Source: Bacillota bacterium (GTDB lineage: Bacteria; Bacillota; Clostridia; Lachnospirales; Lachnospiraceae). From it: DNA of 64,000 nt. Within the stretch, counting starts at the first letter, position 1. Every line of letters starts with the position of its first letter. Of this stretch, positions 18,482 through 27,051 are shown piece by piece. The notes under the pieces were generated by a model. That model saw nothing but the letters and a program-made list of their open reading frames with translations, did no database searches and had not been told where the DNA came from. The stretch spans positions 18,333 to 82,332 of the forward strand of contig JAMPHT010000010.1 of the NCBI GenBank assembly GCA_023663285.1, read 5' to 3'. A program made the position numbers and the translations under genes.

Positions 18482-19504
18482 ATGGGATCGGCAGAAATAC
18501 ATAATAGTGCAGGAACTGCTACGAAAGCTTCGAGGCAGTCCTTTCGGAGCATTTTGATTGGCGAAAGGATTCGGGAGGAGGGGAACTGCATAAGGTTTCG
18601 CAGGGCAGCAGGCGGACAGCTGGCAGAGCAGGCGGCAGGGATCATCTTTCGTTTCTGCGGTCTTGCGGCAGTTTTGGGAGTTGCTTTTATCACCCTGTAT
18701 ATGATCATCAGCGGTACGCCGGCCCTGTTTAGAGTGGGGCTGAAAGAGATATTGTTCGGCAGGGTCTGGATGCCCACCGCGGAGGAACCGCGCTTCGGAA
18801 TCCTCTATGTGATTCTCACATCCTTCGGGGGGACGGCTCTGGCGGTGCTGCTTGGTGCGCCGGTGGGAATCCTGACAGCAGTGTTTCTGGCGGAAAAGGC
18901 TGATCGGCGGGCAGCAGAGATTTTTAAGTTCGCGGTGGAGCTGCTGGCCTGTATCCCCTCGGTCATCTACGGCCTGTTGGGGCTTTATCTGCTGAATCCG
19001 CTGATATACAGACTGGAGCTGCGGATATTCGCTGACTCGGAGAGTCATCGGTTTACCGGAGGATCAAATCTCCTGTCAGCGGTGATCGTGCTGGCCATTA
19101 TGATCCTGCCTACGGTCATCAGCGTCAGCGAGACTGCCATACGGGCGGTAGAGCCGGATATCAGAGCCGCCTCCCTGGCTTTGGGAGCTTCCCGGATGCA
19201 GACTGTATTTCGGGCGGTGCTGCCCGCGGCAAAGCCGGGGATCGTGACGGCGGTAGTGCTGGGGGTGGGGAGAGCATTGGGGGAAGCAACTGCCGTTACG
19301 CTGGTGTCCGGCGGCAGCGTTGACTTTCCGCTGCCCTTTCATTCGGTGCGTTTTCTGACCACTGCCATTGTCAGCGAGATGGGATACGCCCAGGGCGCCC
19401 ACAGGGAGATGCTTTTTACGATAGGGCTTGTATTGTTTTTGTTCAATATGGCAGTAAACATCGGGCTTAACCGGATACTTAAAGAGAGGGGCCGGGGCTT
19501 ATGA
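18482..19504 (+). CDS. pstC: Phosphate ABC transporter permease PstC
   Basis: 340 residues with about six membrane helices and the permease loop RAASLALGASRMQTVFRAVLP. The N-terminal cytoplasmic tail of about 50 residues is poorly conserved in appearance, so the start is uncertain. AAAGGAGG at 18461 is 14 bases from this ATG, while an out-of-frame ATG at 18472 lies closer. The gene overlaps pstA by 4 bp. Confidence 0.92.
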   Translation: MGSAEIHNSAGTATKASRQSFRSILIGERIREEGNCIRFRRAAGGQLAEQAAGIIFRFCGLAAVLGVAFITLYMIISGTPALFRVGLKEILFGRVWMPTAEEPRFGILYVILTSFGGTALAVLLGAPVGILTAVFLAEKADRRAAEIFKFAVELLACIPSVIYGLLGLYLLNPLIYRLELRIFADSESHRFTGGSNLLSAVIVLAIMILPTVISVSETAIRAVEPDIRAASLALGASRMQTVFRAVLPAAKPGIVTAVVLGVGRALGEATAVTLVSGGSVDFPLPFHSVRFLTTAIVSEMGYAQGAHREMLFTIGLVLFLFNMAVNIGLNRILKERGRGL

Positions 19505-20451
19505 GTGAGTATATCCGGCGCGAAATGTCAGAAAAGTACGGCAGGTCTGTAAAGTCCGAAAAAACAGGAAAGTCCGGGCAGATCCGGCTGTCGAGACGGC
19601 TTTCGGAAGCCTTTCTTTCATCTGTAGTTTACGGGGCTGCCGGTGTTTCCCTGCTTCTGCTGCTGGGAATGATGGGCTATGTGTTTTTCCGCGGATTCCG
19701 CACCCTAAGCTTTCGCTTTTTTACCACAGTGAGCAGCACCCTGAAGGGAACGGTAGGAATTGCCGGGAATCTGGTGAATACCCTGTACATGATCGTGATC
19801 ACCCTGCTGATCGCTGTGCCTGTGGGGGTGGGCGGTGCAATTTATCTCAGTGAATATGCCAGGCCGGGACGGCTGGTGCGGCTGATCGAGTTTGCCATGG
19901 ACATCCTCACGGGTATTCCCTCGGTGGTGTTCGGGCTGTTCGGTATGGTGTTTTTCGGAAATGTGCTGGGGCTGGGATATTCCGTTTTGAATGGAAGCTT
20001 GACGCTTTCGCTGATGGTGCTGCCCCTGATTGTGAGAAATACGCAGGAAGCGCTGCGCGCCACGCCGGAGGGCTATCGAAACGGCGCCCTGGGGCTGGGG
20101 GCGGCCAAATGGTATATGATACGCACGATTTTGCTGCCTTCCGCCATGCCGGGTATCCTGACGGGCGTTATCCTGGCTGCGGGGAGAATACTGGGAGAGT
20201 CCGCCGCACTTATTTTTACCGCAGGCAGCGCAAGACTCCTGCCCAGGCTTACGGGAGTCCTGGGAGAGGATCTGGAAAAGCTGGGACAAAAAATATGGGA
20301 GCCGGGGGGCACCCTTACCCTTGAGCTTTATCTCCAGGCGGAAAAAGGCCAATACAAAACGGCTTTCGGCATCGGCAGCGTTCTGATCCTCATGGCGTTG
20401 TTCATTGATCTGCTGCTGAAGCTGGCGGGAGGAAAAGTGGAGAGGACGTAA
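19501..20451 (+). CDS. pstA: Phosphate ABC transporter permease PstA
   Basis: 316 residues. Membrane helices include one near residues 40-65 ([21 protein letters not shown]). The permease contact loop is [21 protein letters not shown], and [15 protein letters not shown] is typical of PstA. It pairs with PstC to form the channel. The start overlaps the pstC stop as ATGA. Confidence 0.92.
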   Translation: MSEYIRREMSEKYGRSVKSEKTGKSGQIRLSRRLSEAFLSSVVYGAAGVSLLLLLGMMGYVFFRGFRTLSFRFFTTVSSTLKGTVGIAGNLVNTLYMIVITLLIAVPVGVGGAIYLSEYARPGRLVRLIEFAMDILTGIPSVVFGLFGMVFFGNVLGLGYSVLNGSLTLSLMVLPLIVRNTQEALRATPEGYRNGALGLGAAKWYMIRTILLPSAMPGILTGVILAAGRILGESAALIFTAGSARLLPRLTGVLGEDLEKLGQKIWEPGGTLTLELYLQAEKGQYKTAFGIGSVLILMALFIDLLLKLAGGKVERT

Positions 20452-20499
20452 TACCGGAAAATATCCGCAGAATGAAGGACGCCATATCCCGGCAGATAA

Positions 20500-20537
20500 G
20501 CAGGCTATCCCAATGGCAGGCCAGCGGGATAGCCTGC
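20500..20537 (+). promoter_or_regulatory. Intergenic hairpin between pstA and pstB
   Basis: Perfect 12-bp inverted repeat GCAGGCTATCCC / GGGATAGCCTGC with a 14-base loop and no T run. It lies inside the operon, so an mRNA-stabilising or partial-attenuation role is more likely than termination. Confidence 0.75.
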
Positions 20538-20602
20538 GGAATGAAAAGCGGCGGAGCGTGATACAGGCGGAGAAAGCCGCAGGGAGATGGAGAACGAAGT
20601 GT

Positions 20603-21361
20603 ATGGAAATGAGCAAAATATCGGTGGAAGGGCTGCATCTGCACTATGGCGGGAACCATGTCCTTAAGGGGGTGAGCCTGGAGATCAAAAGCCATACCGT
20701 CACGGCGCTGATCGGTCCCAGCGGCTGCGGCAAATCCACCTTTTTGAAGTGCATCAACCGCATGAACGATCTGGTGGGGAATGTGCGGATCGAGGGCAGC
20801 ATTCTGATGGACGGCGAGGATATTTATGACAGAAGGGTGGACGTGACGCTGCTGAGGAAAAAGGCGGGCATGGTCTTTCAGCAGCCAAATCCCTTTCCGA
20901 TGAGTATTTACGACAATGTTGCCTACGGTCCCAGACTGCACGGCGTCAGAAACAGAGGGCGGCTGAATGAAATCGTGGAGAGCTCCCTGCGGGGAGCAGC
21001 CCTTTATGAGGAGGTAAAGGATTGTTTAAGGAAACCGGCCCTGGGACTGTCCGGCGGGCAGCAGCAGAGGCTCTGCATTGCCAGGGCGCTGGCGGTAGAG
21101 CCGGAGGTGCTGCTGATGGATGAGCCTACCTCCGCTCTGGACCCGGTTTCCACCTTGAAGATCGAGGAATTACTGAAACGTCTGAAAGAAAAATATACGG
21201 TGGTCATTGTGACCCACAATATGCAGCAGGCGGCAAGAGCTTCGGATGAAACCGCCTTTTTTTTAAACGGAGAGCTGGTGGAGTCCGGTCCTGCGGGGGT
21301 TTTGTTCTCCAGTCCCAGGGACAGGCGTACCGGAGACTATGTGACGGGACGGTTCGGATAA
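20603..21361 (+). CDS. pstB: Phosphate ABC transporter ATPase PstB
   Basis: 252 residues from the ATG at 20603, matching the family start ([14 protein letters not shown]); upstream in-frame ATGs would add an unlikely basic tail. Walker [10 protein letters not shown], the PstB-typical Q-loop [18 protein letters not shown], signature LSGGQQQR, Walker [13 protein letters not shown] and THN are present. It energises phosphate uptake. No phoU follows, although pst operons usually end with it. Confidence 0.95.
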   Translation: MEMSKISVEGLHLHYGGNHVLKGVSLEIKSHTVTALIGPSGCGKSTFLKCINRMNDLVGNVRIEGSILMDGEDIYDRRVDVTLLRKKAGMVFQQPNPFPMSIYDNVAYGPRLHGVRNRGRLNEIVESSLRGAALYEEVKDCLRKPALGLSGGQQQRLCIARALAVEPEVLLMDEPTSALDPVSTLKIEELLKRLKEKYTVVIVTHNMQQAARASDETAFFLNGELVESGPAGVLFSSPRDRRTGDYVTGRFG

Positions 21362-21483
21362 AGCATAAAGTCCATAATTAAGTTGTAACGGCAGCGGTCA
21401 ATGAGGTATAATGATTCTACAGACGCAGAATCCAAGGCCGTAATAACAGCCTTGCCGCCGCTTGCTGAAATGTGGAGACAAAA

Positions 21484-21546
21484 ATGAGCACTTTGATTGA
21501 AAACATAGATAAGCTTCATACATTTGATCTTTTAAACTACAGCTAA
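21484..21546 (+). pseudogene. Possible N-terminal remnant of a DUF3781-type gene
   Basis: A 20-codon frame begins MSTLIENIDKLHT, which resembles the usual start of DUF3781 proteins as I recall them. It then loses similarity and stops. It probably marks a deletion or insertion junction. The match is short, so confidence is limited. Confidence 0.35.
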
Positions 21547-21580
21547 AGAAACTTGAGTATAATAAGAAAACGTTAGTGAA

Positions 21581-21609
21581 TTGAAATATAGATCCGCCTA
21601 TGGTAGAAT
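21581..21609 (+). promoter_or_regulatory. Promoter candidate for the defence operon
   Basis: TTGAAA, 17 bases, TAGAAT. It lies 96 bases before the broken XRE start and about 190 bases before the ATPase gene. It is the only clear sigma-A-like promoter seen upstream of the four-gene operon. Confidence 0.6.
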
Positions 21610-21704
21610 GATGACAATCGGGAGTTATGTAACCTTTCGGTAGGTACATAAAGCCCTGATAGTCGATGTCGATATGGATATAGAGAATTGAAGAGGTAAT
21701 GTAT

Positions 21705-21784
21705 ATGCCTGTATCTTATAATGGACTCAGAAAACTACTAATCGACAAAATATGAAGAAAGCAGATTTGTTGGAAAAGGTATAG
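21705..21784 (+). pseudogene. Frameshifted N-terminal remnant of an XRE-family regulator
   Basis: The frame from 21705 reads MPVSYNGLRKLLIDK and then stops at 21753. The next frame continues with MKKADLLEKV and stops at 21782. Together they match the usual start of small XRE regulators (MPISYNKLWKLLIDK-type). Restoring one A in the A run near 21747-21750 rejoins them. The rest of the gene is absent, and the defence ATPase begins 15 bases further on. Confidence 0.6.
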
Positions 21785-21799
21785 CAGGAGGCGATGAAA

Positions 21800-23071
21800 A
21801 TGTATTTAGAGAACGTCAATATAAAGAATTACAAGGGAATAGAAGAAATAGATATCGACTTGAAACCCGGTATCAATTTATTGATTGGAGATAATGGAGC
21901 CGGTAAGACATCTGTGTTGGAAGGAATAGCGGTCGCACTAAGCGGACTATTTGTAAATGTGGCAGGCGTAAGCACGAAGAACTTTGTAAAAGAGGATGTC
22001 CGTATGAGCATTGATCCACTTGGAGATGCCTCGACTTCTGTGACATATTGTGAACCGATTTCGGCAGGATGCAGTCTGAAAATCTGCGCGGGGGAAGAAT
22101 TTAAATGGAACAGAATCAAAGAAGAACTGTCATCAACCCATACAAAGATAGATGATAAAGCAGTGTGCATATGGATGAAGAAGCTTACCAATCAAACAGA
22201 TTCCATTCTTCCCTTGGTCAGTTTCCAGAGCGCTGCCAGAGCGTGGAAAGTGCGGCGTGGCGATTTCGGAACGGAATTACAGAAAAAATTAGATGACAGA
22301 AGATGCGGCTATATTGGATGTCTTGATTCTTCCATGGATGTGAAATCCATACAACAGTGGTGCATGAAGCAGGAAGTAATTGTAGTCCATAAAGGGAAGG
22401 TTCGTGAATACGAGACATTTAAGAATATTATTTCAACATTTATGAAAGAAATCAATGAGTTGGATGAATCACCGGAAGTTTATTATTCTCCACAATTTGG
22501 AGAGCTGGCGTATAAAGATAGTAGGGATGATATGGCAATTTCAAAATTAAGTGCCGGATACCAGTCACTTCTGTGGATGATCATGGATCTGGCATACAGA
22601 GTGTGCCTGCTTAATCCGGAATTGAGTGACAAATCACAGATAAAAGGAATTGTGCTGATTGACGAGATTGATATGCATCTGCATCCTAAGTGGCAATGGA
22701 ATATCATCAAGGCACTTAGTACAACTTTTAAAAATGTCCAATTCATTATTGCAACACATTCCCCAATTGTAATCTCCTCCGCAAAAAAAACAAATTTGAT
22801 TCTACTTGATGAAGAACAAGGTGTAGCTTATTTGCCGGAGTGTTATGGATATGCGGTGGAAGATGTGCTTTGCTACAGGCAAGAGAGTATGTCCAGACCA
22901 AAGAGTGTGAAAGTATTGATAGATCAAATCAATGAGTCTGTGGATGATGAGAATTTTAATGATGCTGAAAAAGTTTTGACACAACTTAAAAGTATTCTTG
23001 GAGAAGAAAATTCTGAGTTTAAGAAGATGGCAGGCGTTGTTGAAGATGCCAAATTGATTTGGGAGAGTTGA
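21800..23071 (+). CDS. Septu-like AAA ATPase (PtuA-like)
   Basis: 423 residues from the ATG at 21800, which sits 8 bases after AGGAGG; the in-frame ATG at 21794 is too close to it. It is an SMC/RecF-like ATPase with Walker A IGDNGAGKTSVLEG, signature-like LSAGYQSLLWMI, Walker B IVLIDEIDMHLHP and the histidine switch ATHSPIVISS. The C-terminal ECYGYAVEDVL segment is typical of Septu PtuA and retron-associated ATPases. With the HNH nuclease 3 bp downstream it forms the two-gene Septu layout. No reverse transcriptase is nearby, so a retron is not supported. Confidence 0.85.
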   Translation: MYLENVNIKNYKGIEEIDIDLKPGINLLIGDNGAGKTSVLEGIAVALSGLFVNVAGVSTKNFVKEDVRMSIDPLGDASTSVTYCEPISAGCSLKICAGEEFKWNRIKEELSSTHTKIDDKAVCIWMKKLTNQTDSILPLVSFQSAARAWKVRRGDFGTELQKKLDDRRCGYIGCLDSSMDVKSIQQWCMKQEVIVVHKGKVREYETFKNIISTFMKEINELDESPEVYYSPQFGELAYKDSRDDMAISKLSAGYQSLLWMIMDLAYRVCLLNPELSDKSQIKGIVLIDEIDMHLHPKWQWNIIKALSTTFKNVQFIIATHSPIVISSAKKTNLILLDEEQGVAYLPECYGYAVEDVLCYRQESMSRPKSVKVLIDQINESVDDENFNDAEKVLTQLKSILGEENSEFKKMAGVVEDAKLIWES

Positions 23072-23074
23072 TAC

Positions 23075-23818
23075 ATGATATATATACAAAAAGAAGGATT
23101 ATCCGATGATCTGAGCCGGAAGATTATTGAGATCCGAAAAAGTGAAGCATGGAAGGATATAGAAGAGGACAATGCGGAATCTATAAGACAGGTGTTTGAT
23201 AACGAATTTCCTAAGAGTGAGGTAAAAGCGGTTTTGATTCGTGAGCAGAGAGGATTATGTGCTTACTGTATGAAGAGGATCCGAATGGATTCACATTCCA
23301 GAATAGAGCACTTTATTCCGCTCAGTGCGGATAAAGAAAAGGCAATCGACTACGGCAATATGCTTGGCGTATGTGACGGTGGAGAAAAGATCATAGGGCA
23401 GCAGGGCCACATTTTATGCTGTGATGCTCATAAAAAGGAGACAGAGATCAGCACAAGTCCATTGAATAAGCTGCAGATGGATAAAATTGCCTATAAGCCC
23501 GACGGAACTATATTCACAGAGCCAAAGGATGTGGCAATGGAAAAAGACATAAATGAGACACTCCTGTTAAATGGGGCAAGAAAGCCGGATGGTTCTGTCA
23601 GGGATACATCAACAGAAATTTTAAAAGGCAGGCGGGATGCTTACGACAGAGCCCGCCGAATGATGGAAAATCTCAATAAGAGTGGAAAGTGTACTTCTGC
23701 AGCCGTGAAAAAGATTGTGGACAATCTGCTTGATCAAGAAGAGAGAGAAGAGTATGTTGGGGTAAAGTTGTATTATTTCGGGAAAAAGTATGATGCGTTG
23801 GTAAGACGGGGATTATAA
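23075..23818 (+). CDS. Septu-like HNH endonuclease (PtuB-like)
   Basis: 247 residues. The HNH core is CAYCMKRIRMDSHSRIEHFIPLS with NMLGVCDGG, followed by a second metal cluster element CCDAHKKE. This layout matches the TIGR02646-type HNH proteins that act as PtuB in Septu. It should cut nucleic acid when released or activated by the ATPase complex. GGGAGAG lies upstream. The gap to the ATPase stop is 3 bp. Confidence 0.85.
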   Translation: MIYIQKEGLSDDLSRKIIEIRKSEAWKDIEEDNAESIRQVFDNEFPKSEVKAVLIREQRGLCAYCMKRIRMDSHSRIEHFIPLSADKEKAIDYGNMLGVCDGGEKIIGQQGHILCCDAHKKETEISTSPLNKLQMDKIAYKPDGTIFTEPKDVAMEKDINETLLLNGARKPDGSVRDTSTEILKGRRDAYDRARRMMENLNKSGKCTSAAVKKIVDNLLDQEEREEYVGVKLYYFGKKYDALVRRGL

Positions 23819-23845
23819 TCAACAAAAGAAAGGTTTGAAAAGTTT

Positions 23846-26800
23846 ATGGACTTTTTGTATTCACTATATAAACAACCATCACCTCGCAAAGATTATGACA
23901 AGGTGGAAATCAGGCAGACAAAGGTTGATTCAAGATACCTTTCTCATTTGAAGAAAATCCCGGAAACGGACAACGAGTCTAAATTACGTAATAGAATTGT
24001 AAAAGAATTTCCGAATATAAAGTTACTATGTGAAATTGAAATCAATGATGACGAATACAAACTGCTGTGTGCTTATTTCAGGAAAAAATATCTGCAAATT
24101 AGTCGCAATATAGGAAAATCAGTTGTAGATATTATGTTTTCTATTGCATTAGTACAAATAGGAATTCGTAATTATGATGGAAATTTCTGGAAGCAAGTTG
24201 ATGATGTGTTAGGAATAAAAGTTCCTTTGACACATAGAACATTGATTGGCGGCACTCTAAGTAACACTTTAGTAGCTTTTGGAAAACCATTATTTAGTAA
24301 TCAAGAATATGTGACTAATATTCTTATGCATTGTTTTGTAACTCAATCTTTTTTGACAAGATTGTATGATTATCTTTTTCAATATTATAATTTAGATTTG
24401 CAACGAGATATGGCAGGCATGAGTGAGGCCGACTTGGATTTTTTGTGTTCAAGTATAAAAAACCCATTCGGAATGAGACAGCAATTGCTGTCAAATTATA
24501 CAGCTCTATCCCTGAAAGGAAATGAAGAGTATTGTAAGAATATTCTTTATAAAGCGTTACAATTGATTGATATGAGTTTCTGGAAGGAGTATTCAGCAGA
24601 GATTGTTTTACCAGAAAGATTCCAAAAGGAGTTTGAAGAATGGAAAAAGGTTTCAAGCTTTTATAAGAATGAGCAAAAACGAATGGAAGAAGTTTTGCTA
24701 TCAGGTAACAGAGAAAAAGTATATAGAAAACCTCATTTAAAATGTCATCTTGAGCAAGGGTTATTTGAAGTAGTCTTACCCCCGCAGATGGTAAGAGAAT
24801 CTAAAGAAGATGAATATCCGACGTTGACATGGCATATTTTTTCATCAAAAACTAAACGTGAGTTAAGATGTAGTTTGGAAGAAGGATATTCAGGATATAA
24901 AACTAAAGAACTTAAAGTTGAATTAGGATCTGAAGAAATATTTGAAGAAATTCAATTTCTTTTATTTAAGGATAATGATTTACTTAGAAAATTTTCGTGG
25001 GATAAACATATTATAAATTTTTTTGATGAGTCTGGAAATTGGACATCAGAAACTTCATTAGAAAGCGGAAATTATTTTGGTTTCACAGAAGTTGATACAG
25101 AAGTAATATCTAATGCATTATTAGCTGCTTCCATTAGAAATCATGTGAAATTTTGGGAGTTTAATTTTGTTGAAGGTGATCTTGTACAAATACGTGGTGA
25201 AAAGAGTTATTATGTAGGAGAAGTTCCTAATACCGGATTGACAAAAGAGTATTTAGTCAAAGATATAGAAGTTTTTACTGAACAAGGAGAGCGTCATCTA
25301 GTATACAATAGACTTCCAGCATATGTGATAGATATTCCTGTTAAACAATTTAATGGTACTGCAGTATATGTAAATGGAATGATTGAAAGACTATCAGAAA
25401 AGGATTTTGTCGATGTATGCCATGCTAAAGATAATGAAAAGAAATATTATTTTCTGAATTTAGATGGATTGGAAAATATAAGAACAGGTTTTAATGAAAT
25501 CATAATAGATATTCCTGGCAGTAATCGAAAATTACAGGAAAGGTTTATCTATATTCCGGATTTCAAATATATATTTGAGGATGCCCCATATGTATTTCAA
25601 AAAAGAGGAACATTGAGTTTAAATTGTAAGATAAACAATGGAATAGTTACAGATATTGTATGTGAAAATATGGAAAATTATGATTTTGCAATAGATGACT
25701 TAAATAGTGGTTATTTAGAGTTTTCCATTTTTTTTGAAGAAATAAAATATAAAATGGTTATTCATATTCCAGTGTTTATGTATAGTTGGGATATGAATAA
25801 TTGGATTGTACAAAAATCAGAAGATATATGGCATAATGAACTACAAAGCTATATTTATATAAAATACCCAGCAGAGAAAATTTCCCTTGGTGTGAGTGAT
25901 AGCAGTGATGTAGTGCAAGCTACATACGTCTACAATAAAAATGTAAATGATATTTTTGCCTGTGATTTGACAAAGTTGAAATCATACTTTTACGATGGAA
26001 CAATAGCAAAAAGAATTATATTGATAAGTGATGTGGAAGAATATGATGTTTTGCGTATTATTACCAGAAGTGACCTGCAAAATGTAGTATTGGAAGTGGA
26101 TTATGAAAAGGATCATGTAATATGGAGATTTGATATTAGTGGAAAAAATACATACTATGCAGATATCTTCTATAAAGATGAATGTATTTTAGAAAAAGAA
26201 AAGATTATTGATGGGAAAATCGAAACCCAAATACCAATTCACTCCGCCAAATATCTTGTAAAAGTATTTGAGACAGAGGATGAGTTTGGGTTTGATGAAG
26301 AATATGATTTTGTTGGACAATCAATTACAACTGTGATTAACCTAATGGAACTTACAAATAGTTGTATGAAACTTAATATGATTACAGAAATTGATAATTC
26401 CAAGAATGCCTTGGAGACGCAATACAGTTATTATATTTTTGTTCGTGGGACAGATGAAGATATGAAGAATGATAAGCACTATTATACCGGAATATTAGCT
26501 GGTATTTTCCATAATTCGGTAATGTGTGCTTCGAAAGTAAAAATATATATTCCAAATTTGAATGATATTTATCATGTATTTATAAGGTTTATAGATGAAT
26601 ACGGTGATAATTGTGAATTTTTGTATGACAGTTATACAAATAGTATTAATGAAGATGAAAACCCACGATTTACAAAATCCGAGGCATATAGGAGATATGA
26701 GGTGCTATGTACAGATATGTTTGTATGGAATGTAAAGTATGTAAGTAGTAATCATGACTTGGCCCAAAAGGCGCAGAGTTGGATAGAAACTCATAATAAT

Positions 26801-27031
26801 AAACAGAAAAAGCAATTTTGGAAATCCAATAATCGTGAATTGAAAAAGAACTCAATCGATAAATTGGAATTATCTACTCGAAGTTATAATTGCCTGAAGA
26901 GAGCGGGACTATTAATAGTCGAGCAAGTAGTGGCAGCATACAAAAGAGGTAATTTAATAAAGTTAAGGAATTTAGGTAAAAAAAATTACGAAGAAATATG
27001 TTCAAAGTTACGAAAACACAATTTGATTTAG
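23846..27031 (+). CDS. Large protein with C-terminal RNA polymerase alpha-CTD-like domain (DruH-like candidate)
   Basis: 1061 residues, soluble, low GC. The N-terminal 200 residues are helical (EYKLLCAYFRKKY, FSIALVQIGIRNYDGNFW). The centre (about 270-980) looks beta-rich and has no motif I recognise. The last 60 residues read SIDKLELSTRSYNCLKRAGL and then LRNLGKKNYEEI, the helix-hairpin-helix of the RNA polymerase alpha C-terminal domain. Size and position before a giant DUF1998 helicase fit DruH of type III Druantia, but sequence homology was not tested. Confidence 0.6.
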   Translation: MDFLYSLYKQPSPRKDYDKVEIRQTKVDSRYLSHLKKIPETDNESKLRNRIVKEFPNIKLLCEIEINDDEYKLLCAYFRKKYLQISRNIGKSVVDIMFSIALVQIGIRNYDGNFWKQVDDVLGIKVPLTHRTLIGGTLSNTLVAFGKPLFSNQEYVTNILMHCFVTQSFLTRLYDYLFQYYNLDLQRDMAGMSEADLDFLCSSIKNPFGMRQQLLSNYTALSLKGNEEYCKNILYKALQLIDMSFWKEYSAEIVLPERFQKEFEEWKKVSSFYKNEQKRMEEVLLSGNREKVYRKPHLKCHLEQGLFEVVLPPQMVRESKEDEYPTLTWHIFSSKTKRELRCSLEEGYSGYKTKELKVELGSEEIFEEIQFLLFKDNDLLRKFSWDKHIINFFDESGNWTSETSLESGNYFGFTEVDTEVISNALLAASIRNHVKFWEFNFVEGDLVQIRGEKSYYVGEVPNTGLTKEYLVKDIEVFTEQGERHLVYNRLPAYVIDIPVKQFNGTAVYVNGMIERLSEKDFVDVCHAKDNEKKYYFLNLDGLENIRTGFNEIIIDIPGSNRKLQERFIYIPDFKYIFEDAPYVFQKRGTLSLNCKINNGIVTDIVCENMENYDFAIDDLNSGYLEFSIFFEEIKYKMVIHIPVFMYSWDMNNWIVQKSEDIWHNELQSYIYIKYPAEKISLGVSDSSDVVQATYVYNKNVNDIFACDLTKLKSYFYDGTIAKRIILISDVEEYDVLRIITRSDLQNVVLEVDYEKDHVIWRFDISGKNTYYADIFYKDECILEKEKIIDGKIETQIPIHSAKYLVKVFETEDEFGFDEEYDFVGQSITTVINLMELTNSCMKLNMITEIDNSKNALETQYSYYIFVRGTDEDMKNDKHYYTGILAGIFHNSVMCASKVKIYIPNLNDIYHVFIRFIDEYGDNCEFLYDSYTNSINEDENPRFTKSEAYRRYEVLCTDMFVWNVKYVSSNHDLAQKAQSWIETHNNKQKKQFWKSNNRELKKNSIDKLELSTRSYNCLKRAGLLIVEQVVAAYKRGNLIKLRNLGKKNYEEICSKLRKHNLI

Positions 27032-27051
27032 TTCAGAAGGGAAAGATACAA

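Larger units (their letters stand above)
21362..21799. other. Gene-poor junction with gene remnants
   Basis: This 438-base stretch marks the change from GC-rich backbone to AT-rich island. It holds a short DUF3781-like remnant, one good promoter, and the broken N-terminus of an XRE-type regulator. No intact gene, tRNA or obvious att repeat was seen. Confidence 0.7.

Noticed and set aside
21800-23818. Retron with PtuAB-type effectors
   Set aside because: No reverse transcriptase gene is present nearby and no structured msr/msd-like inverted repeats were seen upstream.
26998-27051. Upstream start of the giant helicase overlapping the previous gene
   Set aside because: The ATG at 27052 has a ribosome-binding site and clean spacing; the extra 18 residues are the other frame of the preceding gene's end.
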